From the NCBI RefSeq assembly GCF_001524445.2, contig NZ_CP013418.1:620001-684000 (forward strand): a stretch of 64,000 nucleotides of DNA, written 5' to 3'. This stretch comes from Burkholderia savannae. Its GTDB lineage: Bacteria; Pseudomonadota; Gammaproteobacteria; Burkholderiales; Burkholderiaceae. A program made the translations under genes and the position numbers. The notes under the pieces are model-generated. The model was not told the DNA's origin. It was given only the letters and a program-made list of their open reading frames with translations, and ran no database searches. Shown here in pieces: positions 19,820 to 29,290 of this stretch (position 1 is its first letter; the number at the start of each line of letters is the position of its first letter).

Positions 19820-20707
19820 TCATGCCGCGTACTCGAGCGCGGCATGAGCGGCCGTTTGCCGGCGCCGCCAGCGGCGCACGTGCGGCAGATCGTCGTCGAG
19901 CCAGTACGCATCGTCGGCGGTGACGACGAGCAGCTCCTCGAACTTCGCGCCGACGCCCGCGAACCCGAGATGCGGCTCGACCGCCCAGAGTCCGGGCGTC
20001 GGCGCGTGCTCGGAGCGGCGCTCGGCCGACCAGAGCGGCGACCAGCCTTGCGCGCGGCCCGCGCGCATCTGCTTCGCGACGAGGTTCAGCGCGAAGTCGA
20101 CGCCGAAGCGCGCGACGAAGCGCGGCTTGCCGCCGGTGGCGATCCGCTCGATCCGGTGCGCGAGCACGTGAAACGGATACGCCTTGTGGCGCGGCTCGAC
20201 GCCCTGGCGGCGGCAGAGCGCGTCGACTTCGCGCGCGACGTCGGCGAGCGTGCGGCGCGCGTTGACGAGCGTCACGATCAGCTCGCGATGCGCGATCAGA
20301 TCGTCCTGGATCTGCGCGAGAATCGGGTTCTCGCCAAGGCAGGTCGTGTAGCCGACGTCCGCGACGAAGCCGTCGACGACGGGCGCGATGTCGAGGATCA
20401 CCGGCATGCCCGGCTCGAGGCGGCGATCGCTCGGGAAGAACGCCGGATTGAAGCCCGCGAGGTGCGTGAGGCCGGAGAAGCCCGCGAATGCGGTGCGTTC
20501 GCCGAACCACGCGAACGGCTTGTGCCCCCAGTTGCGCACGCCGTGGTCCTGTGCCCATTCGGTCAGGAGGCGCACCGCGGTTCTCTCGGTGATGCCGGGG
20601 TAGAGCATGCCGCCGACGGTTTCGACGCAGCGATACGCGAGCTGCTGCAGCGCGCGGAACGATTCGAGCTCGTCCGCGCGGACTTCGGGCAGCGGGTGGT
20701 CGGCCAT
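19820..20707 (-). CDS. M24-family metallopeptidase (Xaa-Pro aminopeptidase/creatinase fold)
   Basis: The 295-residue protein has the pita-bread fold of M24 enzymes. Likely metal ligands are Asp in VILDIAPVVDGFVADVGYTTCLG, His in KAYPFHVLAHRIERI and Glu in GLWAVEPHLGF and FEELLVV. The length fits a single catalytic domain. It could be a peptidase or a creatinase-like hydrolase. The ATG at 20707 has AGGAGG eight bases upstream. A TetR-like palindrome lies at 20785-20802, about 80 bp upstream. It appears to head a minus-strand run continuing to 16200, although a 294-bp gap separates it from the next gene. Confidence 0.8.
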   Translation of the reverse strand: MADHPLPEVRADELESFRALQQLAYRCVETVGGMLYPGITERTAVRLLTEWAQDHGVRNWGHKPFAWFGERTAFAGFSGLTHLAGFNPAFFPSDRRLEPGMPVILDIAPVVDGFVADVGYTTCLGENPILAQIQDDLIAHRELIVTLVNARRTLADVAREVDALCRRQGVEPRHKAYPFHVLAHRIERIATGGKPRFVARFGVDFALNLVAKQMRAGRAQGWSPLWSAERRSEHAPTPGLWAVEPHLGFAGVGAKFEELLVVTADDAYWLDDDLPHVRRWRRRQTAAHAALEYAA

Positions 20708-20784
20708 GATCGATTGCCTCCTAGTCGACGCCGGTTCGCATCGGCGACGCCGTCGCGGCGTCCGCCGGGATTCACCGGCAACCA

Positions 20785-20802
20785 TTACATTGAACGATGT
20801 AA
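20785..20802. promoter_or_regulatory. Palindromic operator, TetR-like
   Basis: TTACAT-N6-ATGTAA is a perfect inverted repeat with an 18-bp span, about 80 bp upstream of the M24 peptidase start. Symmetry and spacing resemble operators of TetR-type repressors. No TetR gene is in this window, so the regulator is unassigned. Confidence 0.55.
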
Positions 20803-21202
20803 CGATGATAATCGCTTGATCGGCGAGCACCAGCCGTTTCGCGTGGGGATTTTCCCTGATGCGGCGATGGGAATATCCGGGGCTTTGGAAATGCCGGAGA
20901 AGAGGGCGTGTCGCGCGCTGTTTGATTGCCGGTCGGAAAGCAATATGGGTAGGGCATTCAGACGAATCGTCATGGTTCGATTTCGAACGGATTCGGTGAA
21001 GTGCGACGGATGGTCGCGGCAATGGCGGTGAAACTCTTTTTCTGAATGCTTTCCAACAGAACGAGTTTTGATTCGCTATGAACCGAATGAAACTTGATTT
21101 GAATCAAGGACGGGATGACTAATTCGGATTAAGCGGCGATCCGAATTCATTCGACGAGGCGATGGCGGCCGTCCGCAGAATGTTCGTGGTGCCGGCCCAT
21201 CG
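20803..21202. other. Gene-less, lower-GC intergenic region
   Basis: The region between the divergent M24 peptidase and antiporter genes is richer in A and T than the surrounding genes. No open frame has a ribosome site or recognisable similarity. It should hold promoter elements for both directions. I see no RNA structure I can support. Confidence 0.45.
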
Positions 21203-21253
21203 GAGTCAGAGTCAGAGTCAGAGTCAGAGTCAGAGTCAGAGTCAGAGTCAGAG
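21203..21253 (+). repeat. 6-bp microsatellite (GAGTCA), eight copies
   Basis: Eight identical copies of GAGTCA plus a partial ninth lie about 300 bp upstream of the antiporter gene, in a gene-less stretch. Confidence 0.95.
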
Positions 21254-21559
21254 CGGCGGCCGGCGCGACAGGCGACATCCGCGCGCAGCCGCGCCGCAAG
21301 GCGATGCGGGGCTGATTCATTCTGCGCGCCGCATGTGTGCAGTGTGCGCGCGCACGCTCGGGCGCGAATCCCGCTGCAAGGCCGGAGGCCGGCAAGCGCG
21401 CCGCCGGCCGGGCCGCTCGCCCGACCCGGCGCGCCGCTGCGGCCGCCCGCCGCGTTCTCGGATCGCTCCCCCCGGCAAATTTTGGTCAGTTCGCACATTT
21501 GCCGCCGCGATCCCTTATCCTTGAAGTCTTACGAAAACGTTACATCGAATGGAGCACGG

Positions 21560-23308
21560 ATGCCTCATGACGTCAGCCTGATTGCACTGCTCGCGGCCGG
21601 TTTCGGTCTCGCGATGATCCTCGGTTACTTCGCGTCGCTGCTGAAGATGCCACCGCTCGTCGGCTATTTGCTCGCCGGCATCGTGATCGGCCCCGGAACG
21701 CCCGGCTTCGTCGGCGATCTCGCGCTCGCGCAGCAACTCGCCGAAATCGGCGTGATGCTGTTGATGTTCGGCGTCGGCCTGCATTTCTCGCTCGGCGATC
21801 TGCTCGCCGTGCGCAAGATCGCGCTGCCGGGCGCGATCGTCCAGATCGCGGTCGCGACGGCGCTCGGCGCCGGGCTCGCGCTGCTGTGGGGCTGGAACGT
21901 CGGCGGCGCGCTCGTGTTCGGCCTCGCGCTGTCGGTTGCGAGCACGGTCGTGCTGCTGCGCGCGCTCGAAGGGCGCGGGCTCGTCGAATCGGTCAACGGG
22001 CGGATCGCGGTGGGCTGGCTTGTCGTCGAGGATCTCGTGATGGTGCTCGTGCTCGTGCTGCTGCCGCCGCTCGCCGCGCTCCTCGGCGGCGGCCCTCAGG
22101 CGCACGGCGATGCGGCCGCGCAGGCGGCCGAGGCGGGCGGCAGTCTCTGGAGCGCGCTCGGCGTCACGCTGCTGAAGGTCGCGGCGTTCATCGCGCTGAT
22201 GCTCGTGGTCGGCAAGCGCGTGTTTCCGCGCATCCTGTGGCTCGTCGCGCGCACCGGCTCGCGCGAGCTGTTCACGCTGTGCATGATCGCGGCGGCGGTC
22301 GGCGTCGCGTTCGGCGCGGCGAAGCTGTTCGACGTGTCGTTCGCGCTCGGCGCGTTCTTCGCCGGAATGATGATGCGCGAATCGGAGTTCAGCCGCCGCG
22401 CCGCCGACGAAACGCTGCCGCTGCGCGACGCGTTCTCGGTGCTGTTCTTCATCTCGGTCGGCATGCTGTTCGACCCGCGCGTGCTGATCGACGAGCCGCT
22501 GCACGTGCTCGAAGTCGCGGCGATCGTCGTGGTCGGCAAGACGCTCGCGGCGGTGGCGCTCGTGCTCGCGTTCCGCTACCCGTTGAACACGGCGCTCACG
22601 GTCGGCGCGGGCCTGGCGCAGATCGGCGAGTTCTCGTTCATCCTCGCGAGCCTCGGGCGCGGGCTCGGGCTGCTGTCGGCCGAAGGGCAGAGCCTGATTC
22701 TCGCGGTCGCGCTGCTGTCGATCGCGCTCAACACGCTGCTGTTCGCGGCGATCGATCCGGCGCTCGCGTGGATTCGCCGGCACTCGGCGTTCGCGCGCCG
22801 GCTCGAGTCGCGCGACGATCCGCTCGCCGCGCTGCCGATGTCGACGCCGCAGACGCATCTGACCGGGCAGGTCGTGATCGTGGGCTACGGGCGCGTCGGC
22901 ACGCGGATCGCGCAGGCGCTCGACGCGCGCGGGATCGCGTACGTCGTCGTCGAGCAGAATCGCGAGACGGTCGAGAAGTTGCGCGTGGACGGCGTCGCGG
23001 CGGTGTCGGGCGACGCGATCGAGCCGATCGTGCTCGTGCAGGCGCACATCGCGCGCGCGGGGATGCTCGTCGTCACGCTGCCGGACGTGTTCGACGTGCG
23101 GCAGATCGTCGACATCTCGCGCACGCTGAATCCGGCGATCGAGATCGCGCTCTGCACGAACAGCGACGACGAGGCGGCGCTGCTCGCGAACGAAGGGATG
23201 GGCGACGTGTTCGTCGGCGAGACCGAGCTCGCGCGCGGGATGACCGAGCACGTGCTTGCGCGGATGGGCGCGGATGCGGGCAGGGTGCGGCCGGCGGCCG
23301 CGCATTGA
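21560..23308 (+). CDS. ybaL: CPA2-family cation:proton antiporter with TrkA-N domain (YbaL/KefB-like)
   Basis: The 582-residue protein has an N-terminal Na+/H+ exchanger domain of about 12-13 helices (residues 1-400). It carries the conserved GYLLAGIVIGPGTPG and a LVVEDLVMVLVLVLLPP segment. A cytoplasmic RCK/TrkA-N domain begins at about 435 with VVIVGYGRVGTRIAQAL, a dinucleotide-binding Rossmann motif. This layout is that of YbaL and KefB/C, which exchange K+ or Na+ for protons under control of a nucleotide. The ATG at 21560 has GGAG five bases before its spacer. It is a single gene. Confidence 0.92.
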   Translation: MPHDVSLIALLAAGFGLAMILGYFASLLKMPPLVGYLLAGIVIGPGTPGFVGDLALAQQLAEIGVMLLMFGVGLHFSLGDLLAVRKIALPGAIVQIAVATALGAGLALLWGWNVGGALVFGLALSVASTVVLLRALEGRGLVESVNGRIAVGWLVVEDLVMVLVLVLLPPLAALLGGGPQAHGDAAAQAAEAGGSLWSALGVTLLKVAAFIALMLVVGKRVFPRILWLVARTGSRELFTLCMIAAAVGVAFGAAKLFDVSFALGAFFAGMMMRESEFSRRAADETLPLRDAFSVLFFISVGMLFDPRVLIDEPLHVLEVAAIVVVGKTLAAVALVLAFRYPLNTALTVGAGLAQIGEFSFILASLGRGLGLLSAEGQSLILAVALLSIALNTLLFAAIDPALAWIRRHSAFARRLESRDDPLAALPMSTPQTHLTGQVVIVGYGRVGTRIAQALDARGIAYVVVEQNRETVEKLRVDGVAAVSGDAIEPIVLVQAHIARAGMLVVTLPDVFDVRQIVDISRTLNPAIEIALCTNSDDEAALLANEGMGDVFVGETELARGMTEHVLARMGADAGRVRPAAAH

Positions 23309-23893
23309 TCGTTGGACGGACGCGCGCGCCGGGCGCGTGCGCGCGTTCGGTTCGTTTGGTTCGTCCGGTTCGTTTGGCGCGGGCGTGGCGGCGAAGGCGG
23401 CGCGCCGGAGAGCACGCCTTGTTCGGGAAAGCGCCGGAACGGCGGGCGGTTGTCGTCGGTCAGGAGACCGGCGGCGACGGTGCTCTTGTCGCCGCGAAAC
23501 GCGATGTTCGACGGCGCGATGAACGGCAAATGCCTGCGCGGCCAGCGAAACTTGAATTCGCACGAGTTCGGAAATTCCATCGCCGCGCTCGTCAACAGGA
23601 CCTCGAATCGGGCGGTGTCTCGAAGGAGCGGCCTTCGGCGACGGCCGCCTCCATCATCTGCGCATGCCCCGGCGCGACGAAGTTCGCGGGATCGCGCCCA
23701 GCGCATGCTTGCCATGACGGTTCGCAACGATGCGTCGCGCGATATGCCATGCGGGCCGCGCGGAAAACGCATCGGCGCCGTGATCACGGCGGCGTCCGCG
23801 TCGGCCGCGATTCGAATCATCCGGCGCGTCTGCGGTCACGCCGGACGTTCCGGTGGTTCGCACGCGCGGCGCGAACGCATCGTTCGCCGCACG
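23309..23893. other. Gene-less region, possible degraded coding remnant
   Basis: A T/G-rich tract at about 23345-23380 contains near-repeats of GGTTCGTTT. On the minus strand a frame at about 23400-23620 (CEFKFRWPRRHLPFIAPSNI) looks less biased than random frames but matches nothing I know. It has no ribosome site. It may be a decayed gene. Confidence 0.35.
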
Positions 23894-24658
23894 TCAATAG
23901 AACGATTCGAGCGTCAGTTCCTGCGCCATCACCCGATTGCCGGCGAGCAGCCCGCCGTCGACGGGCAGCGTGACGCCCGTGATCGCGCGCGCCGCGTCCG
24001 ACGACAGGAAAAAAGCCGCGTTCGCGACGTCGTCGGGCGTCGCGAAGTCTTCGAGCGGATACCACTTCTTCAGTTGCTCGAACACCTGCGGGTTCTGCCG
24101 CACGCGCGCTTCCCATGCGGGCGTCTTCACGGTGCCCGGACAGACGATGTTCGCGCGCACGCCCTCTCGCCCGTATTCGATCGCGAGCGACTTCGCATAG
24201 CTGATGAGTCCCGCCTTCGCCGCGCTGTACGCCGGATGGCCGAGCGCGACGACGCCGTTCACCGAGCCGACGATCGTGATCGCGCCGCGCCGGCGCGCGC
24301 GCATCCCGGCGAGCGCCGCCTCGACGCTCACGTAGGTCGCGGTCAGGTTCGCGTCGAGATCCGTGCGCCACGACGCGCTCGTCGTCGTGCGCAGCGTCGC
24401 CGACGCGGCGGTGCCCGCATTCGCGACGAGCACGTCGACGCGCTCGCTCGCGAGCGCGGCCGCGAGGCGCTCGGCGTCGGTCAGGTCGTCGACGACGGGC
24501 GCGACGGCGGCGCCGCCGAGCGTGTCGACGAACGCGGCGAGCGCCGCGCGGTCGCGGTCGAGCGCGAGCACGCGGTCGCCCGCGGCGAGAAAGCGGCGCA
24601 CGAGCGCCTGTCCGATGCCGCCCGCGGCGCCCGTGATCAACGTGGTGCGTGTCGTCAT
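23894..24658 (-). CDS. SDR-family NAD(P)-dependent oxidoreductase
   Basis: The 254-residue protein has the short-chain dehydrogenase fold. The cofactor motif TGAAGGIG is at about 9-16 and NAG occurs in VLVANAGT. Ser is in IVGSVNGVV, and the catalytic Tyr-x-x-x-Lys is in YSAAKAGL. The C-terminal substrate loop is complete. The gene follows a periplasmic arabinose-type binding protein gene by 55 bp on the same strand, suggesting sugar oxidation, for example of L-arabinose or a related aldose. That link is inference. The ATG at 24658 follows a GAGGAAT ribosome site. Confidence 0.88.
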   Translation of the reverse strand: MTTRTTLITGAAGGIGQALVRRFLAAGDRVLALDRDRAALAAFVDTLGGAAVAPVVDDLTDAERLAAALASERVDVLVANAGTAASATLRTTTSASWRTDLDANLTATYVSVEAALAGMRARRRGAITIVGSVNGVVALGHPAYSAAKAGLISYAKSLAIEYGREGVRANIVCPGTVKTPAWEARVRQNPQVFEQLKKWYPLEDFATPDDVANAAFFLSSDAARAITGVTLPVDGGLLAGNRVMAQELTLESFY

Positions 24659-24713
24659 GCGTATTCCTCCGATTCGAAGCGGACTGTCGACGCCGCCCGC
24701 CGCGCGGCGCCGC

Positions 24714-25715
24714 TCACAGCCCGAGTTGCGCGCGCGCCGTTTTCTCGTTCGCGCGCGTGATCAGCGTGCCGGACGTCAGCACGAGCGGCGGCGGCGTCCG
24801 GTTCCGGGTGATCCAGTCGTACATGTTGACCGACGTGTCGTAGCCGTGCTGTCGCGGATTCAGCAGGATCGAGCCGAAAAAGCCCGTCGGCTTCGGTTTC
24901 GCGAACTCGTTCATCGCGACCTGGCTGCCGTTGATGCCGACCGCGATCATGTTGTCCGCGCCGATGCCGCGACCTTCGCCCGCGCGCACCGCGCCGACCG
25001 TCGTGTCGTCATTCGATCCGAACGCAACCCAGCGCTTGAAGTTCCGATGCTTGGTGAACGCGATGTTCGCGGCGTTGAACGCGCCTTCGGTGTCGGCCGT
25101 CATCTCGGGCGCGTCGACGACGTTCGCGGCCGGGAAGCCGGCTGCCTTCAGCGCGTCGACGGCGCCCGCCGTGCGCTCGCGCGCGGTCGGCAACTGGTCG
25201 TACGCGAGCCGCAGCACGCCGACCTCGGCCGGATTCCAGCCGCGCCGCTTCGCCTCGGCGGCGAGCGCGTCGCCGACCTGCCGGCCGATCTTGTACGCGG
25301 AGATGCCCATGTGCGGCACGCCCGCCAGCGTCGCGCCGCGGCCGTCGACGAGCTGGTCGTCGACCGACATCAGCTTCATCCCGTAGCGCTTGGCCTTCGC
25401 GGCGATGCCCGGGCCGAGCTTCACGTCCGGCGCGCAGATGATCACGCCTTGCGCCTTTTGCGCGGCGAGGCTATCGAGCGCGGTCGACACTTTCTCGCCG
25501 CTCGGCGCGGCGATCTTCACGAGCGTGAACTGCTTGTCCTTCGCCGCTTGCTCGGCGAAGCGCCATTCGTCCTGAAACCAAGGGTCGTCGGGCTGCTTGA
25601 CGACGAAGCCGATCTTCACCGGCGCGGCGCCTTGCGCATGCGCGAGGCCCGCCGCCGACAGGCCGGCGGCGACGCTCGCGCAGACGAGGGCGGCTCTGGA
25701 CCAACGCGATCCCAT
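24714..25715 (-). CDS. araF: Periplasmic sugar-binding protein, L-arabinose type
   Basis: The 333-residue protein has a signal peptide ending near AHAQG (residue 27) and a periplasmic-binding fold. Segments such as GFVVKQPDDPWFQDEWRFAEQA, then VDDQLVDGRG, and the late VGINGSQVAMNEFAKPKPTGFFGSI follow the AraF subfamily. It would deliver arabinose to an ABC importer. No ATPase or permease gene is next to it here, which is unusual because araFGH are normally adjacent. The ATG at 25715 has AAGGAG six bases upstream. The downstream SDR gene is probably in the same operon. Confidence 0.85.
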   Translation of the reverse strand: MGSRWSRAALVCASVAAGLSAAGLAHAQGAAPVKIGFVVKQPDDPWFQDEWRFAEQAAKDKQFTLVKIAAPSGEKVSTALDSLAAQKAQGVIICAPDVKLGPGIAAKAKRYGMKLMSVDDQLVDGRGATLAGVPHMGISAYKIGRQVGDALAAEAKRRGWNPAEVGVLRLAYDQLPTARERTAGAVDALKAAGFPAANVVDAPEMTADTEGAFNAANIAFTKHRNFKRWVAFGSNDDTTVGAVRAGEGRGIGADNMIAVGINGSQVAMNEFAKPKPTGFFGSILLNPRQHGYDTSVNMYDWITRNRTPPPLVLTSGTLITRANEKTARAQLGL

Positions 25716-26343
25716 AAGCGTCTCCTTCGTGCTCCGTTTTGAATGGATGCGGCCTTGCGAGCCGCGCACGGCATGCATGTCGTGCGGCAGATTGTAGGCG
25801 GCGGGAAAGCGGGCTTCCAAATAATGCGAGGTGATCCTAAAGAATGGGACCGCCGGGGGATGGGGGGGTTGTTCGTGCAAGTGCCGGTTGCGGGATGCGG
25901 CCGCGCGGATGGCGACGAAGCTCAGCGAAGTAGGAAGCCGCAATGACATCGGCGCGCCGCGGCGCAGGCACGATGATGCGACCGGTGTGTTCGCGGTGCG
26001 GAGCGACGTCCCGACGTCCGGAATCGGGCATGAAGCATTCGATCGCCGAGATTCGACGCGGGCCGCGCGTGGGCGGGCACGGAAAAGATGAGGGCCGTCC
26101 GAGCGGCGCGACGTATCGAAGCGCCCAGGCTCGACGTGAACGGGCGAAGCGCCGCTCGGCGGCAAACATCCGGCGATGAAGCGCCGGCGGCGGGCAGACT
26201 CGAATCGGCAAGCCGATCAGTCGTAAAGCGCCGCGCGACGAACGCGATGCAAACGCCGACGTGCCCAACTCGTGATGCGACGCCGTTGCCAACCGCGGCG
26301 CAAACGCGCGATCGCTTGCCCGCGCCGCAGTGCGTGCATCGAC
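25716..26343. other. Gene-less spacer upstream of the binding-protein gene
   Basis: About 630 bp without a convincing open frame. The part next to 25720-25830 is less GC-rich and should hold the promoter of the binding-protein operon. The rest shows nothing recognisable. Confidence 0.5.
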
Positions 26344-28188
26344 TCAAGTTCTTGCGTTCGCTTGAGCCGGAGCCTGCGCCTGCGCCCGAGGCTGCGCTTG
26401 CGCTTGCGCCTTCGCCGGAGCCTGCGCCTTCGCGCCGCCCGTCGCCGGCTTGCCGGCCGCGACGGGCGCGTCCGGCGGCACGCCGAGCAGTTGCAGCGAG
26501 CCGCTCATCACCGACGAGAACACCGGCCCCGCCACCGTGCCGCCGTAATAGCTCTTCGCGGCGGGCTCGTCGATCATCACGGCGACGATGAGGCGCGGAT
26601 CGCTCATCGGCGCCATTCCCGCGAAGAGCGCGCGGTACTTCCCCTTCGCGTACGACGCGCCCACCTGCTTGCGCGCGGTGCCGGTCTTGCCGCCGATGCG
26701 ATAGCCGTCGACGCGCGCGGCGCGCCCGGTGCCGCCCTGGCCGACCGCCATCTCGAGCATCGAGCGGATCGCGGCCGCGGTGGCCGGCGTCGTCACGCGA
26801 TGGCCGCGGTGCGCGTCGGCGAAGTGCGGATCGGCCGTCGTCCTGAGCAGCGACACGGGATGGATCGTGCCGTCGCCCGCGTACGCGGTATAGACCTGCG
26901 CGATCTGCAGCAGCGACGTCGACAGCCCGTAGCCGTACGCCATCGTCGCCTGCTCGATCGGCCGCCAGCGCTTGTACGGGCGCAGCCGCCCGGACGCGAC
27001 GCCGGGAAACGTCAGCTCCGGCGCGCGGCCGATTCCGTATTCCTGGTACTTGTTCCAGATCGTCTCGGCGGGCAGGTGGAGCGCGAGCTTCGCGAGCGCG
27101 ATGTTGCTCGACATCTGCAGCGCCTGCGCGACCGTGATCGCGCCGTGGTTCGACGTGTCGTGAATCACGTTCGGGCCGATCTTGTACGAGCCGGGGGACG
27201 TGTCGATGATCGTCTGCGGCCGCACCTTGCCCGCGTCGATCGACAGCGCGACGACGAGCGGCTTGATCGTCGAGCCCGGCTCGAACGTGTCGATCACCGC
27301 GCGGTTGCGCAACTGCTGGCCCGTGAGGCGCGAGCGGTCGTTCGGATCGAACGTCGGATAGTTCGCGAGCGCGAGGATTTCGCCGTTCTGCGCATCGAGC
27401 ACGACGACGCTGCCCGCCTGCGCGTTGTTGGCGGTGATCGCGGATTTCAGCTGCGCGTACGCGAGCTGCTGAATCCGCCGGTCGACCGTGAGCTCGATCG
27501 TCGCGCCGTGCTGCGCGGGCACGAGCGGCCCGGTGTCGGAGATGATCCGGCCGAGCCGGTCGCGGATCACCTGGCGCTGGCCCGCGGTGCCGGACAGCCG
27601 CCCGTTCGCGGCGAGCTCGACGCCTTCCTGGCCCTGATCCTCGACGTTCGTGAAGCCGACGACGTGCGCGGCCGATTCGCCCTCCGGGTAGAAGCGCTTC
27701 GAATCGGCGATCTGCGTGAGCCCGTCGACGTCGAGCTTCTCGATCCGGGCGGCCGTTTCGGGATCGACCTGGCGCTTGAGCAGCACGAACGAGCGGTCGC
27801 TCCTCAGGCGCCGCCGCACTTCGGCGAGCGGCAGGTCGAGCAGCTTCGCGAGCGGCGCGTAAGCCGTCTCGTCGACCTGCTTCGGATTCGCCCAGATCTC
27901 GTAGGTCGTCAGGCTGACGGCGAGGAGCGCGCCGTTGCGGTCGACGATGCTGCCGCGCATCGCGCCGAGCTCGATCGTGCGCTGATAGCGTTTCTGGCCC
28001 TGGCCGACGTAGAAATCCTGGTTCGCGATCTGCACCCAGAATGCGCGGGCGATCAGCGTGCCGAACGCGAGGAACACGAGGATCACGACGAATTTCGAGC
28101 GCCACATCGGCAGGCTCGCCGACAGCATCGGGCTTTTCGCGACGGCGACGTAAGGATCGGACGACTTCGGTTTTTTCTTCAGGCGCAT
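26344..28188 (-). CDS. Penicillin-binding protein 3 / FtsI-like transpeptidase (paralogue)
   Basis: The 614-residue class B PBP cross-links septal peptidoglycan or a related wall. A basic N-terminus is followed by one membrane helix (about 31-51). The dimerisation domain includes RGSIVDRNGALLAVS. The transpeptidase domain has Ser306-x-x-Lys309 (FEPGSTIKP), SSN at 360-362 and KTGT at 501-504. A C-terminal tail made of Ala-Gln/Ala-Pro dipeptides covers about the last 40 residues. The gene stands alone, outside a division/cell-wall cluster, so it is probably a second FtsI. The ATG at 28188 begins the conserved basic segment; frame to the left has no similarity. Confidence 0.92.
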   Translation of the reverse strand: MRLKKKPKSSDPYVAVAKSPMLSASLPMWRSKFVVILVFLAFGTLIARAFWVQIANQDFYVGQGQKRYQRTIELGAMRGSIVDRNGALLAVSLTTYEIWANPKQVDETAYAPLAKLLDLPLAEVRRRLRSDRSFVLLKRQVDPETAARIEKLDVDGLTQIADSKRFYPEGESAAHVVGFTNVEDQGQEGVELAANGRLSGTAGQRQVIRDRLGRIISDTGPLVPAQHGATIELTVDRRIQQLAYAQLKSAITANNAQAGSVVVLDAQNGEILALANYPTFDPNDRSRLTGQQLRNRAVIDTFEPGSTIKPLVVALSIDAGKVRPQTIIDTSPGSYKIGPNVIHDTSNHGAITVAQALQMSSNIALAKLALHLPAETIWNKYQEYGIGRAPELTFPGVASGRLRPYKRWRPIEQATMAYGYGLSTSLLQIAQVYTAYAGDGTIHPVSLLRTTADPHFADAHRGHRVTTPATAAAIRSMLEMAVGQGGTGRAARVDGYRIGGKTGTARKQVGASYAKGKYRALFAGMAPMSDPRLIVAVMIDEPAAKSYYGGTVAGPVFSSVMSGSLQLLGVPPDAPVAAGKPATGGAKAQAPAKAQAQAQPRAQAQAPAQANART

Positions 28189-29290
28189 GGGCTGGCTATC
28201 GCTGGGCGGGACCGCGGATCGCGTCCCGAAGATGGAATTGTAATGAATGAGTAATGATTTCGTCTGGATTGGCTGCCAAATCATTGAAAAATCTGACAAA
28301 TGTGGAAGAAGGGCGCGGGGCGCGCGGAACCGGTGCGAGCGGCGAAAGAGGGCGCTACGAGACGTGCGCGACGCGTGCGCTCGCGGTTGCGCGCGAGCGC
28401 GATCGGCGAACGAATCGACGCGTCGGCGCGGCGCTGGATTGACGGTGTTGCCCGGCGAAAGCGGACGGTGGCCGGCGAGGCGTTGCGAATGCGCTTGCCT
28501 TGCGCGCCGAGGATGGAAGCCATCGGGCGGTGGGAGGCCGTCGGCGCTAGACGCGCGGCGATCGGCGGATGCGACGAGGCGTGCGATACGTCAGCGGGCG
28601 TGGGGACGTCGGTCGAATGGAATGGATCGCCCGCGCATGTGGTCGATTCGGCGTTCGGCCGATGGGATCGCCCAACGGAATGGGCCGGAGGAGCGAGCCG
28701 GCGCCCCGAAACCGAAAGCGATCGGCGAATGCGGCGACGGGCGCGATGCGCGAGCTCGAATGCGTCTGCCGCGACGTGTCTGGGCGTCGGCGTGCGCGGG
28801 CCGGCCCCCGGTGTCGGTCCGGCGGGATCGCGCGCTGAGCGAGCCGGCGGCGCGAAGCGTCGAGAGGGCGACGTATGCGGCGGGGGGCGTCATGCGCGGG
28901 CACGGACAAGTCAGCCGAAGAGAAAGGGGCGTTCGAACGCTGGGCGAAACGGCGTCCGGCGAGCGGAAACGGCCGATTGGCGGAAAGGGCCGCGCGCGAG
29001 GCGCGCGCACGGGCAAACGGGCAAACGGGCAAACGCTCGCGCGCCGGACGTCACGCGCCGCGAGCGGCGGGCGGTGCGGCTGAGCGGCTGAGCGGCGGCG
29101 TGCAAACGCAAACGCAAACGCAAACGGGGAGCACGCACCGGATTCGGAGAAAGGCCCGCGAGCTCCTCGCCGCGAGCGACAGAAAGGCCGGAAACGCCGC
29201 CCGGCCAACGAAACCGTCCGGGCGGCGAAAGCAAGACGGCGAAAGCAAGACCGGGGCCGCCGAGCCGCCCATCGCATCGGCCGGCGTCGC
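28189..29290. other. 1.1-kb gene-less region with short tandem repeats
   Basis: Between the chemoreceptor and PBP genes, both on the minus strand, lies about 1.1 kb whose open frames are Arg/Gly/Ala-rich and unlike any family. It contains GGCAAACG repeated three to four times at about 29009-29036 and GCAAAC repeated four times at 29102-29126. The AT-richer end at 28200-28300 probably holds the PBP promoter. Confidence 0.55.

Noticed and set aside
28300..29091. Several 200-260 residue frames between the PBP and chemoreceptor genes
   Set aside because: They overlap on both strands, are dominated by Arg, Ala and Gly, and show no domain.
29009..29126. CRISPR-like array
   Set aside because: The repeats are 6-8 bp and directly adjacent, with no spacers and no cas genes; they are simple tandem repeats.
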